DNA of 64,000 nucleotides from Perilla frutescens (lineage: Eukaryota > Streptophyta > Magnoliopsida > Lamiales > Lamiaceae). The number at the start of each line of letters is the position of its first letter. Within the stretch, counting starts at the first letter, position 1. Positions 13,172 to 25,468 of this stretch are shown one piece after another. Under the pieces are notes generated by a model that worked only from the letters and a program-made list of their open reading frames with translations, ran no database searches and was not told the origin of the DNA. The DNA lies in assembly GCA_026008535.1 (NCBI GenBank), contig BRKX01000011.1:51196183-51260182 (forward strand), in the 5' to 3' direction. Made by a program: the position numbers and the translations under genes.

Positions 13172-13220
13172 GTTAGAGAGAGAGAGAGAGAGAATTATCA
13201 CCCAATTTTGATCATATAGG
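13172..13220 (-). promoter_or_regulatory. GA-repeat leader and TATA-like box of CYP82 gene 1
   Basis: An uninterrupted GA/CT run (13175-13193) ends a few bases upstream of the ATG. A TATA-like CTATATGA lies at about 13213-13220 on the minus strand, so a transcript starting some 30 bases on would begin within or just before the CT-rich leader. Inference from position only. Confidence 0.4.
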
Positions 13221-14208
13221 AAGAAAAAAGGAATTGAAGATAGTGATGTAGTTGACTTAGAGCCTAGAGGGATGACTTACTGAAAATGTATGTGGACTTG
13301 AAACTGCCTAGCGACTAGCAAGATTGATTTGATAATGGGAGTAGTTAAGTATGAAATAACTCATTTAAAATATAAATTATGAGATGTGATTGCTTGATGA
13401 TCATATTTCCAGTTGGATGTATGGAAAATATTTGTCTAGTTTGGACTATTTCAATTTGGAAAAAATAAGCTCAACGTGTAACTTTGAGCTCTCTGTTGTC
13501 TTGTCATGAGTAAAAACTTATATTTTTTTAGATCAAGTTTATAAGATAGTATATTTCTATAAGATGATTTTAGAGTTTATAGGACGTTGGATTATATTTT
13601 AAAAAGAATAAGGAATAAATAAGTTTATGAACTTTCACGTTTTTGTATTTGGTTTCTTGAACTTTGCATTATGTTGTAATTGAGTCTTTATTCCTTAAAC
13701 TTTTGTGTATGTTTAAAAAAAAAAGAAAAAGAAAAAAAAAACTTTTGTGCTCAATTTGAGCCTTTAAGGTTCAGTTTAATCAAACAAAAGTTCAACGAAT
13801 TATTAACAAAACAAAAGTTGAAAATTTTAGGATCTATTTATGTTTTATTCCATTTAAAAATAAGTTTGAATATTCGAATGATTGAGCTTATAAAGAGCGT
13901 TAGTAATAACAAGAATGTGAATTCTAATGACTAAAATACAAGAGGTTTATTATTATTATTATTTTTTAAAAAGATATATTTTTACATAAGTTGGGGTTTC
14001 TTAATTTTCTAAAAAAAAGTCTTAAAAACTTCTAAAATGATTCTCTCTCAATTAAAAAAAAAAAACTTACAATATCATATTTTCGGAGCAATTGAGAGTT
14101 TTTTAAAAATGATTCTCATACTTTTTTTAATGTGCTCAATTAAATCATAATTGCCAGCCCAGGCCAGGTAGGACCTTTCTAATCCATATTTTGTTGATGG
14201 GCTGACCC

Positions 14209-14257
<49 letters not shown>

Positions 14258-14689
14258 CCTTGATCATAATTCTCTGTTGGAAAAATGCGAGTTTAGGTCG
14301 TTAATTTTTTTTTTCTCTCAGCATGATAATTGAGGGCAAAGCTGCATATATGCCTTCAAAATTTAATCAAGAACGTATTAGTAAATTCGCTTTATCAAAC
14401 AACTATGGAACTTTTTCCCATTTTCCTTATTTCACAACTAATAAATAAACTTCTCTTCTAGACAAAAATTTCTATAAAATCGTCTAACGAGTCTATTATA
14501 TTAAACGGATCAAATAGAACCAATCAAATCCACCTAAGCCCATCCCCAATCATCCTAGGCCCAGTTGCTAAATTTACACCCACGCCAGCTTTCCCCTCGC
14601 CCTTGCATGCAGATTTTTTTTTTCAGTTTTTGCTTTTAATTACTTTTTAGGTTTTCTTTTATTCTAAAATCATCTATTTCACCCTAATT
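13221..14689. other. Intergenic, AT-rich, with a (GA)n microsatellite
   Basis: No gene seen. It contains a (GA)n run at 14213-14255 and several A/T homopolymers. A CGTCTAACGAG motif near 14480 may mark the left side of the repeat array that follows. Confidence 0.6.
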
Positions 14690-15930
14690 AATTATCGAGT
14701 GTAATATGCACTGTGCGAGATGCCGAATAAAAAAATTAATTTAATTCAAAATTTAAATTAATTCAATTTATTTTGAAGGCTCACTAATTCAATTTTAGGG
14801 TATATATTTATTTGGGCAAATTTCATATTACCCGAAAAATTAAAAAAAAAATCCGTATTAAATAAATAGTCTAAAACTCCCCTCTGTTATGCATAATTTA
14901 TCAAAAAAATCCCTTTTGGAGAGAGTGAATTACACTTTGCTAAAAAATATTGTATGATTCTTATTTTTACAATTTTTTTATTTTTTTTAAATATAATCAA
15001 TTTTTTTAAATAGTCATTTGACCAAATAGTATAATTTTTAAATAATATAAAATCTATTTATATGCAAAAAAATACGAAACTTAGGAAATTATCAAAATAG
15101 CTAAAAAGTAGTAGTATAACCAAATACTATAATTTTCAAATGATATAAAATATATTTATCTATAACAAAAAGTATATAAAAAATAAATCATAATATCTTT
15201 TTTAGAATGTGTAATTCACTTTCTCCCAAATGGATTTTTTGATGGATTATACATAATATAGGGGATTTTTAGACTATTTATTAAACATAGGGATTTTTTT
15301 TTAGTTTTTCGAAAAAATACAGGGAAGTAATATGAAATTTGCCCTATTTATTTCAAAAAAATTAATTATCAAGCATAGTGCACGAACTCATGCGTTAACA
15401 TCAGGTGAGTGCACTACGCGAGACACCGAATAAAAAAAATTAAATTAATTCATTTTAATGTTATAGTTCACTAATTCTATTTTAAGGTATATATTTATTT
15501 TCAAAAAAATTAATATTCGAGTGCAGTGCATGAGCCCATGCATTAGCATCGGGCAACTGCACTACGCGAGACACCAGATAAAAAATCAATAATTCAATTT
15601 AATTTTAAGATTCACTAATTCCATTTTAGAGTATATATTTATTTCAAAAAAATAATTATCAAACGTAATCCATGGGCTCATGTATTGAGTTAGACGGCGG
15701 ATAAAAAAATTAAATTAATTCAAAAAATTAAATATATTTATTAAAAAAGGAAGAAATTAAAAATTAGAACAAAAACTAAAAAGAAAAGGGAGAAGGTATA
15801 GGGGGCCACTAGAAAGAAAAATCTAAAATAAAATAGAAAAGGGAGGAGATCGACCACCTCCTAAATTAAATAAAGATACGTCTAACGTAAGAGATTCGTT
15901 AGACGGTCTCACAAGAATGTGTGTCTCTCC
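14690..15930 (+). repeat. Array of about 150-bp units with a hairpin tail (copy 1)
   Basis: About four degenerate units start near 14690, 15354, 15503 and 15642. Each has a GAGTGCA...GCGAGACACCG-like core, then AAATTAATTCAATTTAATTT, then a TTCACTAATTC...GTATATATTTATTT end. After the last unit comes a purine-rich stretch and a perfect 9-bp stem CGTCTAACG / CGTTAGACG (about 15880-15920). A MITE at 14814-15344 interrupts the first unit. The same arrangement recurs at 27840-35780. The class of repeat is unresolved. Confidence 0.75.
14814..15344. mobile_element. Non-autonomous Mutator-like MITE
   Basis: A 531-bp element with long terminal inverted repeats (about 150 bp). One end starts GGGCAAATTTCATATTAC and the other end is its inverted copy. 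It is flanked on both sides by the 9-bp direct repeat TATTTATTT (14805-14813 and 15345-15353). Long inverted repeats with a 9-bp duplication are the Mutator signature. It sits inside a repeat-array unit, whose sequence is continuous if the element is removed. No coding sequence. Confidence 0.88.
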
Positions 15931-16172
15931 TCTATATTCAACATGGGCATTTCCAATAATTTTCACAAATTATGTATTATAAGATACAAAGTAACACACG
16001 TCTTAGACAATGTATAATACAACACAAGGTAAATAAAGCCAAGTTTGAGACTTATACATAGTCACTCATGCATGTAATACTTCATTAATAAGTCATGCCA
16101 ACCTTTATTCTATCTTAATTATAACTCAAACTGTCCACATTAATAAACGTGACATGATTAATTTTGCAATAA

Positions 16173-18047
16173 TTAGAGATTTTCATATAGTTTTGGAGGA
16201 AGGCGAGGAATGAGAACAATATGAAGAGGCTTCAATTTGGGGAGAGCAATTCCCAACCCTTCTCCCATGTCCACCGCCTCTCCCGTTTGCGTCGACAAGT
16301 CAAAACCTTGGAGCAAGCGGGCAAGGGTTAAGTGTATTACTTGCAATCCAAACATCATTCCTGGGCACATTCTTCGTCCTGAGCTAAACGGGATAAACTC
16401 GAAACATTGTCCTTTGAAATTGATGTGTTTATTCTCATTCAAGAATCTCTCTGGCCGAAACTCATCTGGATCAGACCAAACATTAGGATCACGATGCAAC
16501 TTCCATAAGTTGACGATCAAACGTGTGCCTTTCGGAACAAAATATCCGCTGATGTGGCAGTCCTCAAGGGCCTCACGGGGTCCCGACAAGGGGCCCGGTG
16601 GGTACAACCTCAGGGTTTCCTGAAGGATGGCTTGTATGTAGTTGAGGCTATTGATATCAGATTCTTGCACCCATCGGTCTTTGCCTACATGATTATCGAG
16701 CTCATCTTGGACTAGTTCTAAGGTATGTGGATTGTTCAATAGCAATGAGATTGCCCATATTAGTGTCTCCGCTGTGCTCTCTGAGCCCGTCATAATTAGC
16801 ATCTGAAAATACGAAATAAAAAGATTATGGATCAAATGTATATACCAAATGACATATATTATTATATACGTGCACATGCATGATATGATATACAATCATG
16901 AATTAAATAAAAAGGAGCCGGTGACAATCAATAAAAGGCTACGTGTCGTACCCTAACCTATTGATTCTTGCTCAAATGAAAATTGAAAACATGATGCTTA
17001 CTAGAATTGTGGCCTTGATGACAGCTCCCTTGCTATAACCATCTACCATTTCATTTTCCTCAATAGTTGACAGCATCACATCCATGAAATCTGATGATTC
17101 ACTAATTTCATAATTTTTTTGCTTTCTTGTATGAATTTTTTCCTGAAGCCAATCCTCAAAAACTTTGTCTACTTTCTTAAAAGTTTGTTTCATGCTTTTG
17201 ATGTATCCTCCAATATCTAACCATTCAAGGGATGGGATTACATCAGAATACACGAACACTCCTCCGAGGTATAATGTTTTCTTTATAGCTTTTTTGAACT
17301 CCATCTCTTCGTCGTCTCCACTGCAAGAAAATAAAATTGATAGAAATGATTCGCGGCCGGTTAAACGGAAAAATTGTGAGAATAAAATTGATAGACTCGA
17401 TTAAACTCTAGCTAGCTAGCTACTTACTCAGAAAATGAGAACCTCTTCCCAGCGAGCATCCGCATGATTATATTGAACGTCAAGTCATCAATCCAACTAC
17501 TCAACGCCACCACCTTCTTTGATTCTTCACCGCTACATTTCCACAACTCTTTCATGAAGCCGTCGACCTCCGCCTCCCGCACGTGGCGGAGATCGTGGAG
17601 GCGGCGGGCGGTGAAGAGATCGACGGTCACCATTTTTCGGACGTTGCGCCAGTAGTGGCCGTACGGCGAGAGACCAAAGCTTGCATTTTGGTAGCCCAAA
17701 TATTTTCCGATCGCCATGCTCGGCCGCGTCACGAAGACGCGGTCGTTGGTGGTGAAGCATTCTTTGATCATCGCCCAGTTGCTCACCACCAAGCCGGGGT
17801 GGCTACCGAGTCGGAGGGAGAAGATCGGGCCGTGCTCGTCGGCTATGGCCCCGAGGGTTCGACAGACCGGGGCCCGGCCGCCGAGCAGGTGGAGGTGGCC
17901 TATCAACGGCCATGCACCCGGTGGCTCCGGTGGAGTGGTTGCAAGAGTTTTTTTGTTCTTGGTTGGTCGTAATGATTTGAAGTAGCAGATGAGTATTGTT
18001 GCTAGGAATAATAATGCAATTTCTGAAGGGAGCGAGAAAGAATCCAT
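16173..18047 (-). CDS. Cytochrome P450, CYP82 family (gene 2)
   Basis: Three exons, 18047-17428, 17320-17002 and 16802-16173, give 522 residues. Introns 17427-17321 and 17001-16803 have GT/AG ends. The second is at the family's usual site; the first, in phase 2 after the GKRF segment, has no counterpart in gene 1. Visible: N-terminal membrane anchor, hinge PPGAWPLIGHL, ExxR at 375-378, PERF at 430-433, heme loop FSSGRRMCPG at 452-461 with Cys459. The I-helix reads TGSEST (318-323) where gene 1 has AGSDTT: all changes are to similar or small polar residues, but the Ala-to-Thr change is uncommon. An in-frame ATG at 18101 lies only about ten bases beyond a TATA box, so 18047 is taken as the start. 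Expected to be ER-bound and to oxidise a specialised metabolite; substrate unknown. Confidence 0.92.
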
Positions 18048-18108
18048 TGTTGTAGTTGATAAAGGATTTGATGATGATGAAATTTTGGTGAGTAATGTCA
18101 TGGGTTGG

Positions 18109-18118
18109 CTATTTATAG
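18109..18118 (-). promoter_or_regulatory. TATA box of CYP82 gene 2
   Basis: CTATAAAT on the minus strand, about 65 bases upstream of the ATG at 18047. This spacing suits transcription starting near 18085 and argues against the in-frame ATG at 18101. Confidence 0.6.
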
Positions 18119-19777
18119 TGTAATAATTAAATATGTGTGACTGTACTATTTGGTTATTTATTTATATATATGTATCTATCATATTTTGAATAGAAGATTT
18201 GAATCGGCCGACAAATCGGACACATTTAGGGTTGTTGCACAATGTACAGTAGTTTATATTTTACCAATATATCTGAAATTCAATTTGGCTACGTACAAAT
18301 CACATATATATACTATTTATTTGTATAATATTTGACGGAATCGACATATATAGAAAATGAATGTGTATGTATCGTAGTGTCTATACTAGCTAATTACTAG
18401 AAATGGACACGTTGAATGTCCCCTTTTTTCTTTTTCGTTAATGAATAGATTGTATACAGTCTTAAATGTGTTCCACAACAAACTGGACAAATTTAGGGTT
18501 GCTATATATCGTTTATAAACATTAGAAGTATATTTTTTTTCAATATTAGTAATAGGGTTTTTTAACTCATCGAATATAAATATTTTGTACATCTAGTATA
18601 CCACTTGAGATTCTCTAGTTCCAATTATTTGTGTGTGCCACCCGTGTACCAAATCTCAAAAGTATTACCTTTTCTTTCATTTTTTTTTCCTTTCAATTTT
18701 AATTTCTTTTGATTTAGTATAATTTTACATTATTATTTAGGATTTATTCGTAGGGTTTATAATTATTTTTTAATATCTAATTTTCATTTTTTAGTTAATA
18801 TAATAGATTTTTGTGGTTGATTATTCCAAATTTAAGGTATATAATTTTTAAAAATTTCAATTTTTAGCAATAAATATTAATTATGATTAGTTATAATATA
18901 ATAAATTTTATTTTTATAAAAAAAATATTATTAACAATATACAATTTTAATGTTAGCACATGGTTGACACGCATAAATTAAGACTAGAAGATCTCCACTA
19001 CAAATATACAAGAGAATTTGTCAATCCCTTTCTTGTTCAAACAAGAACTTTCCTTTTATTTTGTGGTATACATACAACAATATATAGTATGTTTTTTCTA
19101 GATGTATTTGGACTTTTTTCTTTTAGCTGTACCTTGTATAACCTCTAGACAAAGAAAATATTACTTTCTATTATAAATGCACGACAAATTCTCTTGTACA
19201 TAATATGTATATAAGACTTATATAAATGGGAGGAAAATTAAGCATTACTTCTAATATTGAAAAATATCACTTTTGATATTAAAAAGTATCACATTATATA
19301 TTTTACTAAAAAGTACTGATAAAAAATTATAAAAATAAAAGGGGAGAAATCAGTGACAGTTCTGTAATTATTTCTACATTTTTTAAATTGAAAAAAAAAT
19401 ATCACTTAATATAATACTGAAAAATATCATTTGTAATAGTAAAAAAGTATCAATGTATCTCGTGTGCATATATTTTTCGCGCCTTAATTTTACATAAGGC
19501 TAAAGGCTTACGCCTTACCGCTTACGTATATCGAATGTAATGGAGAAGAACGCGAAAAGGACACTTTAAATTCCTATTTAAAATTCTGAAGAAAAGATTG
19601 GCGATTTACAAATTTGTTGTGTTTCACATTTAATGAGACAGTGTGGCCGGGGTTGTTCTATGTACAATTATAGAGGATGGAGAATATAATTTGTGGTCTA
19701 AATCTATCGAGTATAATAATATTGCAGAATAAAATTTTCAAAACTTTATTATTATAATTGTTGGTCATGTGGACAAG
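18119..19777. other. AT-rich intergenic region
   Basis: No gene seen. Two related motifs with ATTTAGGGTTG occur near 18225 and 18490. A 15-bp inverted repeat (ACAAGAGAATTTGTC near 19009 and its complement near 19185) is too short to define an element. The AAAATATCAC phrase recurs several times between 19255 and 19450. Confidence 0.55.
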
Positions 19778-19787
19778 TGGGCCTGTC

Positions 19788-20104
19788 TGTTGGAATTGGA
19801 TAGAAATTTCATATATGAATACAAAATTGTATTATCAAATGAGAGATCGACTTATCAGATAGTAGAAAATCAGTTTACATGACATCTAAGCTAACTAAAC
19901 AAATCTAAGGCTATGCTTCATAATCCGAGTGAAACCAAGATCTCACGGCTGTCCTAGGCCATAGATGTGGTCCATGCATCTTCTGCGCTCCACGCTCCAC
20001 GTGGCACTTGAGATTACTGGCCTTGCTTCTCTATTCTGATACATGCATGTGACTGCATGGGAGAATATTAATCTGCATGGACTCGTTGAGTTGCAAACTC
20101 AACA
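19788..20104 (-). repeat. 3' LTR of copia element 1
   Basis: 317 bp, nearly identical to the other LTR except that about 37 bp are missing near 19880 (the segment present at about 24873-24909). Short TGA/ACAT homologies at the break suggest a small deletion after insertion. Confidence 0.93.
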
Positions 20105-20124
20105 TCCTCCCGCAGACTTGACCT
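20105..20124 (-). other. Polypurine tract of copia element 1
   Basis: On the minus strand GCGGGAGGA directly abuts the 3' LTR, the usual site for priming of second-strand synthesis. Confidence 0.7.
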
Positions 20125-23100
20125 TGTGGACATCTCCAAGGGAGAGTTTGGACAGAAGACTCTTGAACTGTGGTAAACAAGTCGGCCAATTGCAACTTTA
20201 TAGGAACATACATTGGAACAATAAACCCCTGTCTGAAATGTAATCTTGCAAAATGACAATTTAAATCCAGATGCTTTGTTCTCTCGTGGAAGACTTGGTT
20301 CTGGGTGATTTGTATAGCTGCTTTTATTATCACAAAAAACTTTGATAGGCTTAGGAATATCAACTCTCAAATCTGCAAGCATGAAAGACAACCACAACAA
20401 CTCCCTAAATGTATAGCTTAAACTTCTGTACTCAGCTTCGGCTGCTGACAAAGAGATTGTTGTTTGCTTCTTGCATCTCCAGGACACTAGACAATCTTCC
20501 AAAAAGATGCAATAACCTGATAGAGACTTTCTAGTATCTGGACATGTCCCCCAATCAGCATCGCAATATGACTCTAAGTGAAATCTAGGAGATCTTCTAT
20601 AGAACAATCCTAAAGAAGGAGTTCTTTTAAGATATCTCAAGAGATGCATTGCTGCCTCCTAGTGAGTTTTAGTTGGACTACTCACGAATTGACTAAGCTG
20701 CTGGACACCAAAAGAAATGTCTGGCCTAGTCAAATTCAGATACAATAATTTCCCAATGACTTTTCTATATGACTGGTTGTTGAAGCTTTTCACCTGAGTG
20801 ATGTGATAAAGACAATCTAGGTGGGAGGGGTGGGGAGACTGGTTTACCCCCCATTAACCCTGCTGTGGTTAACAAATCCAAAACATACTTCATTTGACAT
20901 AGAAAAATTCCTGACTGAGATCTAGCTATCTCCATTCCAAGGAAATAGGCTGTCTCTCCAAGATCCTTTATAGTAAATTTTTCATGCAGAGAGTGTTTAA
21001 TTGAAGATATAACATCAAGGGTAGGACTGAGCAACATAATATCATCAACATATACCAATAAGGCTATGAATGTATCACATGTTCCCCTAGTGAAGAGAAT
21101 TATCATTCTCTGATTGTATGAATCCCAGATTGATCAAGAATTTGCTGAATTCATTATTCCATTCTCTTGAGGCTTGCTTTAAGCCATAGAGACTTTTTTT
21201 CAATCTGCAAACATCTCTTTGTTTTCGCTTTGCATAACCCTATGGCATGGTCATGTATATTTCATCAGTTAAATATCCATGTAAGAAGGCATTATTCACA
21301 TCAATTTGATGTATACACCAAGAACACTGAGCTGCCAAGGCAAAAAACAATCTCACTGTGACAGACTTAGCCACATGAGAAAATACCTTTGTGTAGTCTA
21401 TTCCATATTCCTGGTTGTAACCTTTAGCAACCAATCTTTCTTTGTATCTTTCAATTGTGCCATCAGATGCTAGCTTGACTTTGTAAACCCATTTTGAGCC
21501 TATAGTATATTTTTCCTCAGGTAAAGACACAATATCCCATGTTTGATTTTCTTCCAAAGCCAGTAGTTCCCTTTTCATGGCCTCCATCCATTCTTTAGAT
21601 TAACTTGCTTCCTTGTAATTGGTAGGTTCTTTTAGTGACTGCACACTTAATAAGAATGCAGTATAATTGAGAGTCAAATGAGGTGAAATGGTGTAGGGAA
21701 AAGTAGGTGGTGTGACTCATAATCTGGTGTCTATTAAACAGACATAATCTCTGAGATAGCTAGGCACTCCCTTCTGTCTAGTACTTCTGCTAAGCACCTA
21801 TGTGGTGATTGGCAGATCACCAGGACTTGTTGATTCTACAGGCTCTACTTCCTCTTCATGGTGCTGGTCCACATCAGCAATGTCCTTTTGATTTTTTGTT
21901 GATATGGACTCCTAAGAATCAAACCTTAGTTTATCAGCAATCAGTTGCTCAAAATCTTGAGTGACTACAACCCTTTCATTCTTGTCAGCATCAAAAGAGT
22001 GAAAAGGTAGAATATGAAATGATTGGATTTGTAAGGGAAACACAATAGAACAAAATTCAACATCCCTGCTGAGACAGGTTTGCTTAGAAACCAAATCATA
22101 CAACAAGAAACCCTTGTTCTGAGAAGCAACACCCAAGTAGACACATTGTGTACTGCTTACATCAAACTTAGATTTAGAAGGCTGAACATTAACCTTATAT
22201 ACTAGACAACCAAAAGGTTGCAATTGAGTATAATCAGGTGTTCTTTTAAACAAAATCTCAAATGGAGTTTTCCACTCCAAGACCCCTGAAGGTAATCTGT
22301 TAATAAGCCATGTAGCATGTAGAATTGAATAACTCCAAAATTCGGCAGGCAACTTGCTTTGAAACATCAAAGCTCTAGCTACCTGTAAAAGATGTCGATG
22401 CTTTCTTTCTACAATGTCATTTTGTTGAGGAGAATAAGGGCAACTCCTTTGATGATGAATTCCATGCTCTGCCAATAGTTGTACCATCTGTGAATTGATG
22501 AATTCACTCCCATTGTCAGTGCGAATAGATTTAATACAAGTCTGAAATTGTGTTTTTACTATAATGATGAAATTCTTGATGATAGTCCAAACCTGAGATT
22601 TATGTTTTAGGAGAAAAGTCCAAGTGCTCCTGGAGTGATCTTCCACCACTATCAGGGAGAAAGGTGTATTGGATAGACTAGGCTCCCTGTAGGGCCCCTA
22701 GACATCTAAATGCACCAAAGCAAATAGTGTATGAGTCCTGCATTAGAGTAAAGGAAAATGCTTCCTCTGTTGCTTAGCTTCATGACAAATTTGACATTGT
22801 TCCAGTGCTGTAAAATCTTCTGCTCTAGCCCTTTTAACTTGTCTAGGCAGATGTTGTAAAGTAGAAGTGGAAGGATGACCCAGTAAGATGTGAAGATCCA
22901 TAAGAGATGGCAAGCTTTGAGCCCCATATACTAGCATCTATTGCTGTGAAGCATGTGGAAAAATATAGAGAGATTCTTTCAGTCTACAAATCCCAAGAAT
23001 CTTAGAAGTTTGTTTGTGTTCTAGCAGGCAGTAGGAGGGCAAAAATTGTACCTTCCCATCAATATCTCTAGCTAACTGTCCCACAGATAGCAAATTATGA

Positions 23101-24679
23101 GTGAATTCTGGTGCATAAAGTAAATTATTCAGTGTTATGCATTCATTCAACTTAGCCTTCCTAGTTATACGAGCCCAGAGAATGCTTCCATCACGTAGGA
23201 AGATTTGCAGAGGCTGGTGCAACCTTTTCAAGTCAAAGAGCAGATCCATATGACAACACATATGGTTATTAGCCCTAGAGTCCACCATCCATTCATCTTT
23301 TCTGATTACTGTTGTCATTCCAAAAACATAATGCCCAGTAAAGCTAAGCTGAGATCCATCCATATCTATTTCTGCCATGTTTGCTGTGTTAATATCTCCT
23401 TCTGGTCTGCCTCCTTTCTTAAAATAAGAGGCCATATGTCTGGCAATTTCAGCTTGTATAAGTTTACTAACATCTCCTAGACCTGCAAAATCAACATCTG
23501 GTTTACAATACCCTTTAGACCCTTCTCTAGAGCCATAGAGCATATCTCACTGCTCCTGCACACAATATGCCTTCATTTTCCCTTTATCTGCCTTGAATTT
23601 CTTGTACTAGTCTGGTACACCAATAAGTTCAAAGCACTCTGACTTTATATGACCATTGTCTCCACAATGATCACATTTAAGCCTACTCTTTTCTTCTTTA
23701 GTCAGCCTCTTCTTGAATTGGTCCTTATAGTGAGATTAAGGTTGTGTGAATAAGGCACTTTGTTTAGCATTTTCTGAAAATAATGTAGAGACATTCATCT
23801 ATTCCTCTACTTGTAATACTATAGCATAGGCTTGGCTTACATTAGGTAAGGGATTCATGATCAAAATATGTTGCCTTATACCATCATAGCATTCATTCAA
23901 CCCCATCAAGAATTGCATTATTCTCTCCTCATCTATCTCATTCTGAACATCAATCATAGCTTCACAAGTACACATTCTAGATGTCTTTAACAGAGACAAA
24001 TCATCCCATAAACCATTAAGGTTATTGAAGTAAACCATGACTGATTGACTATGCTGGGAATAGGTGGTTGTCTCACTCCTCAACTTATAGATTCTAAGGC
24101 CATTTTTCTTACCAAATCGTCTATGTAACTCATCCCAAAGTTCTTTTGAAGTTTCCAAATTCTGAAAGCCTCTAGATATTTCTTTAGTCATAGAGTTACT
24201 TATCCAAACTCTATCCAGTTATAGATCAAGTAATCAATTCGCATCCATTGCATATAGTCAATCGAGCCAATTGGAGGTTTAAGTAAACTATCATCTATCA
24301 TGCTTAATTTATTCCTAGAAAGTAATCCTCTTTTAATGGCCCAACACCAATTGTGAAAGCTTTTACCATCGAATATATCTGCTGTTAAAGAAATTCATGG
24401 GTGCTCATTAGGGTTTATATACAAAACATCATTAGCAAGTAGTCGAGTGTTTTTGCTAACCTCAGGCTGAGTATAACCCAGCGATAAAGCTTCATTTCTA
24501 CCACCATTAATCCTCGCATTCTACGGAGTAACCAAGTTATCATCGGTATGAGAATAATTCCTCCGTTCTTTCCACGCATTACTCGATTATGGTGGAGTAT
24601 TGTGAGCTGCATTCACAGTAAAACCTAATTTGTCTTCATGCGCAGCTCGCCATGAAAAATACTGCTTCTTCTTCGTCAT
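20125..24679 (-). pseudogene. Copia element 1 gag-pol polyprotein, decayed
   Basis: Starts at the ATG at 24679. Gag domain about 24190-23800; protease with DSRAN in place of the expected DSGA-type motif near 23275; gag-pre-integrase zinc region near 22880; integrase core with TDNGSEF near 22500-22520 and the following PYSPQQN motif; reverse transcriptase with IDVNNAFLHG near 21290 and catalytic YVDD near 21050; RNase H from about 20560 (ADWGTCPDTRKS). Most of the frame from gag to mid reverse transcriptase is one frame broken by stops; frameshifts follow near 21110-21240 and 20650-20765. It cannot encode a working polyprotein. Confidence 0.92.
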
Positions 24680-24760
24680 CTCGAATACTTTGAATTACTG
24701 TAATCAATCTGTTGTTGACGAAAACAATTTGATCACAATGCAAATGTGAAATCCTCACAA

Positions 24761-24777
24761 TTCGGCTCTAGATACCA
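24761..24777 (-). other. Primer-binding site of copia element 1
   Basis: TGGTATCTAGAGCCG on the minus strand directly follows the LTR end. It matches the common plant site complementary to initiator tRNA-Met, with one small insertion. Confidence 0.85.
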
Positions 24778-25131
24778 TGTTGGAATTGGATAGAAATTTC
24801 ATATATGAATACAAAACTGTATTATCAAATGAGAGATTGAATTCTCAGATAGAAGAAAATCAGTTTACATGAAATGTGTTTTTCTTATTTATACAAAGCA
24901 GAAGCTTGACATCTAAGCTAACTAAACAAATCTATGGCTATGCTTCATGATCCGAGTGAAACCAAGATCTCACAGCTGTCCTAGGCCATAGATGTGGTCC
25001 ATGCATCTTCTGCACTCCATGTTCAACATGGCACTTGAGATTACTAGCCTTGCTTCTCTATTCTGATATATGTATATGACCGCATGGGGAAACATTAATC
25101 TGCATGGCCTCGTTGAGTTGCAAACTCAACA
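24778..25131 (-). repeat. 5' LTR of copia element 1
   Basis: 354 bp, TG...CA ends. It is the longer copy and retains the 37 bp lost from the partner LTR. Confidence 0.94.
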
Positions 25132-25294
25132 CTGTCAAAATGGGCTAGGCCCGTCGGGTCAGCCCGTCCCTATCTCTTTTTTAGACAGGTAGGAACTTTA
25201 AATTTGAGGCCTGTTTATCTGGTGGGCTTTGACGAGTAAACCCGCGACGGGACGGGCTTTGGCTGTAAAACTCACGGTAGGGCGGGTAAGCCAG

Positions 25295-25342
<48 letters not shown>

Positions 25343-25468
25343 TATGATGAAATTATGGAATTATATCAATTAATAATAATTAAAAAACCCAAACCAAACT
25401 CCTTCCTAAGCCGTAAGCTAAGCCCAAAGCCCCTAACCTAACTTCTCAATTGAGCTGAGAAGCGTCGC

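Larger units (their letters stand above)
19788..25131 (-). mobile_element. Ty1/copia retrotransposon 1, complete but decayed
   Basis: Both LTRs, primer site, polypurine tract and coding region are present, and the 5-bp duplication CTGTC flanks it (19783-19787 and 25132-25136). It is transcribed on the minus strand. LTR ends are TGTTG...CAACA. The domain order protease-integrase-reverse transcriptase-RNase H assigns it to copia. It lies in the left end of the GC-rich element. Confidence 0.95.

Noticed and set aside
17464..17985. Plus-strand frames of 60-130 residues opposite CYP82 gene 2
   Set aside because: They are antisense to the GC-rich first exon and show no family motif.
18048..18101. 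The in-frame ATG at 18101 as start of CYP82 gene 2
   Set aside because: It lies about ten bases from a TATA box and the added residues precede the normal membrane anchor.
19005..19195. Inverted repeat ACAAGAGAATTTGTC as a MITE
   Set aside because: Only about 15 bp match and no target duplication is visible.
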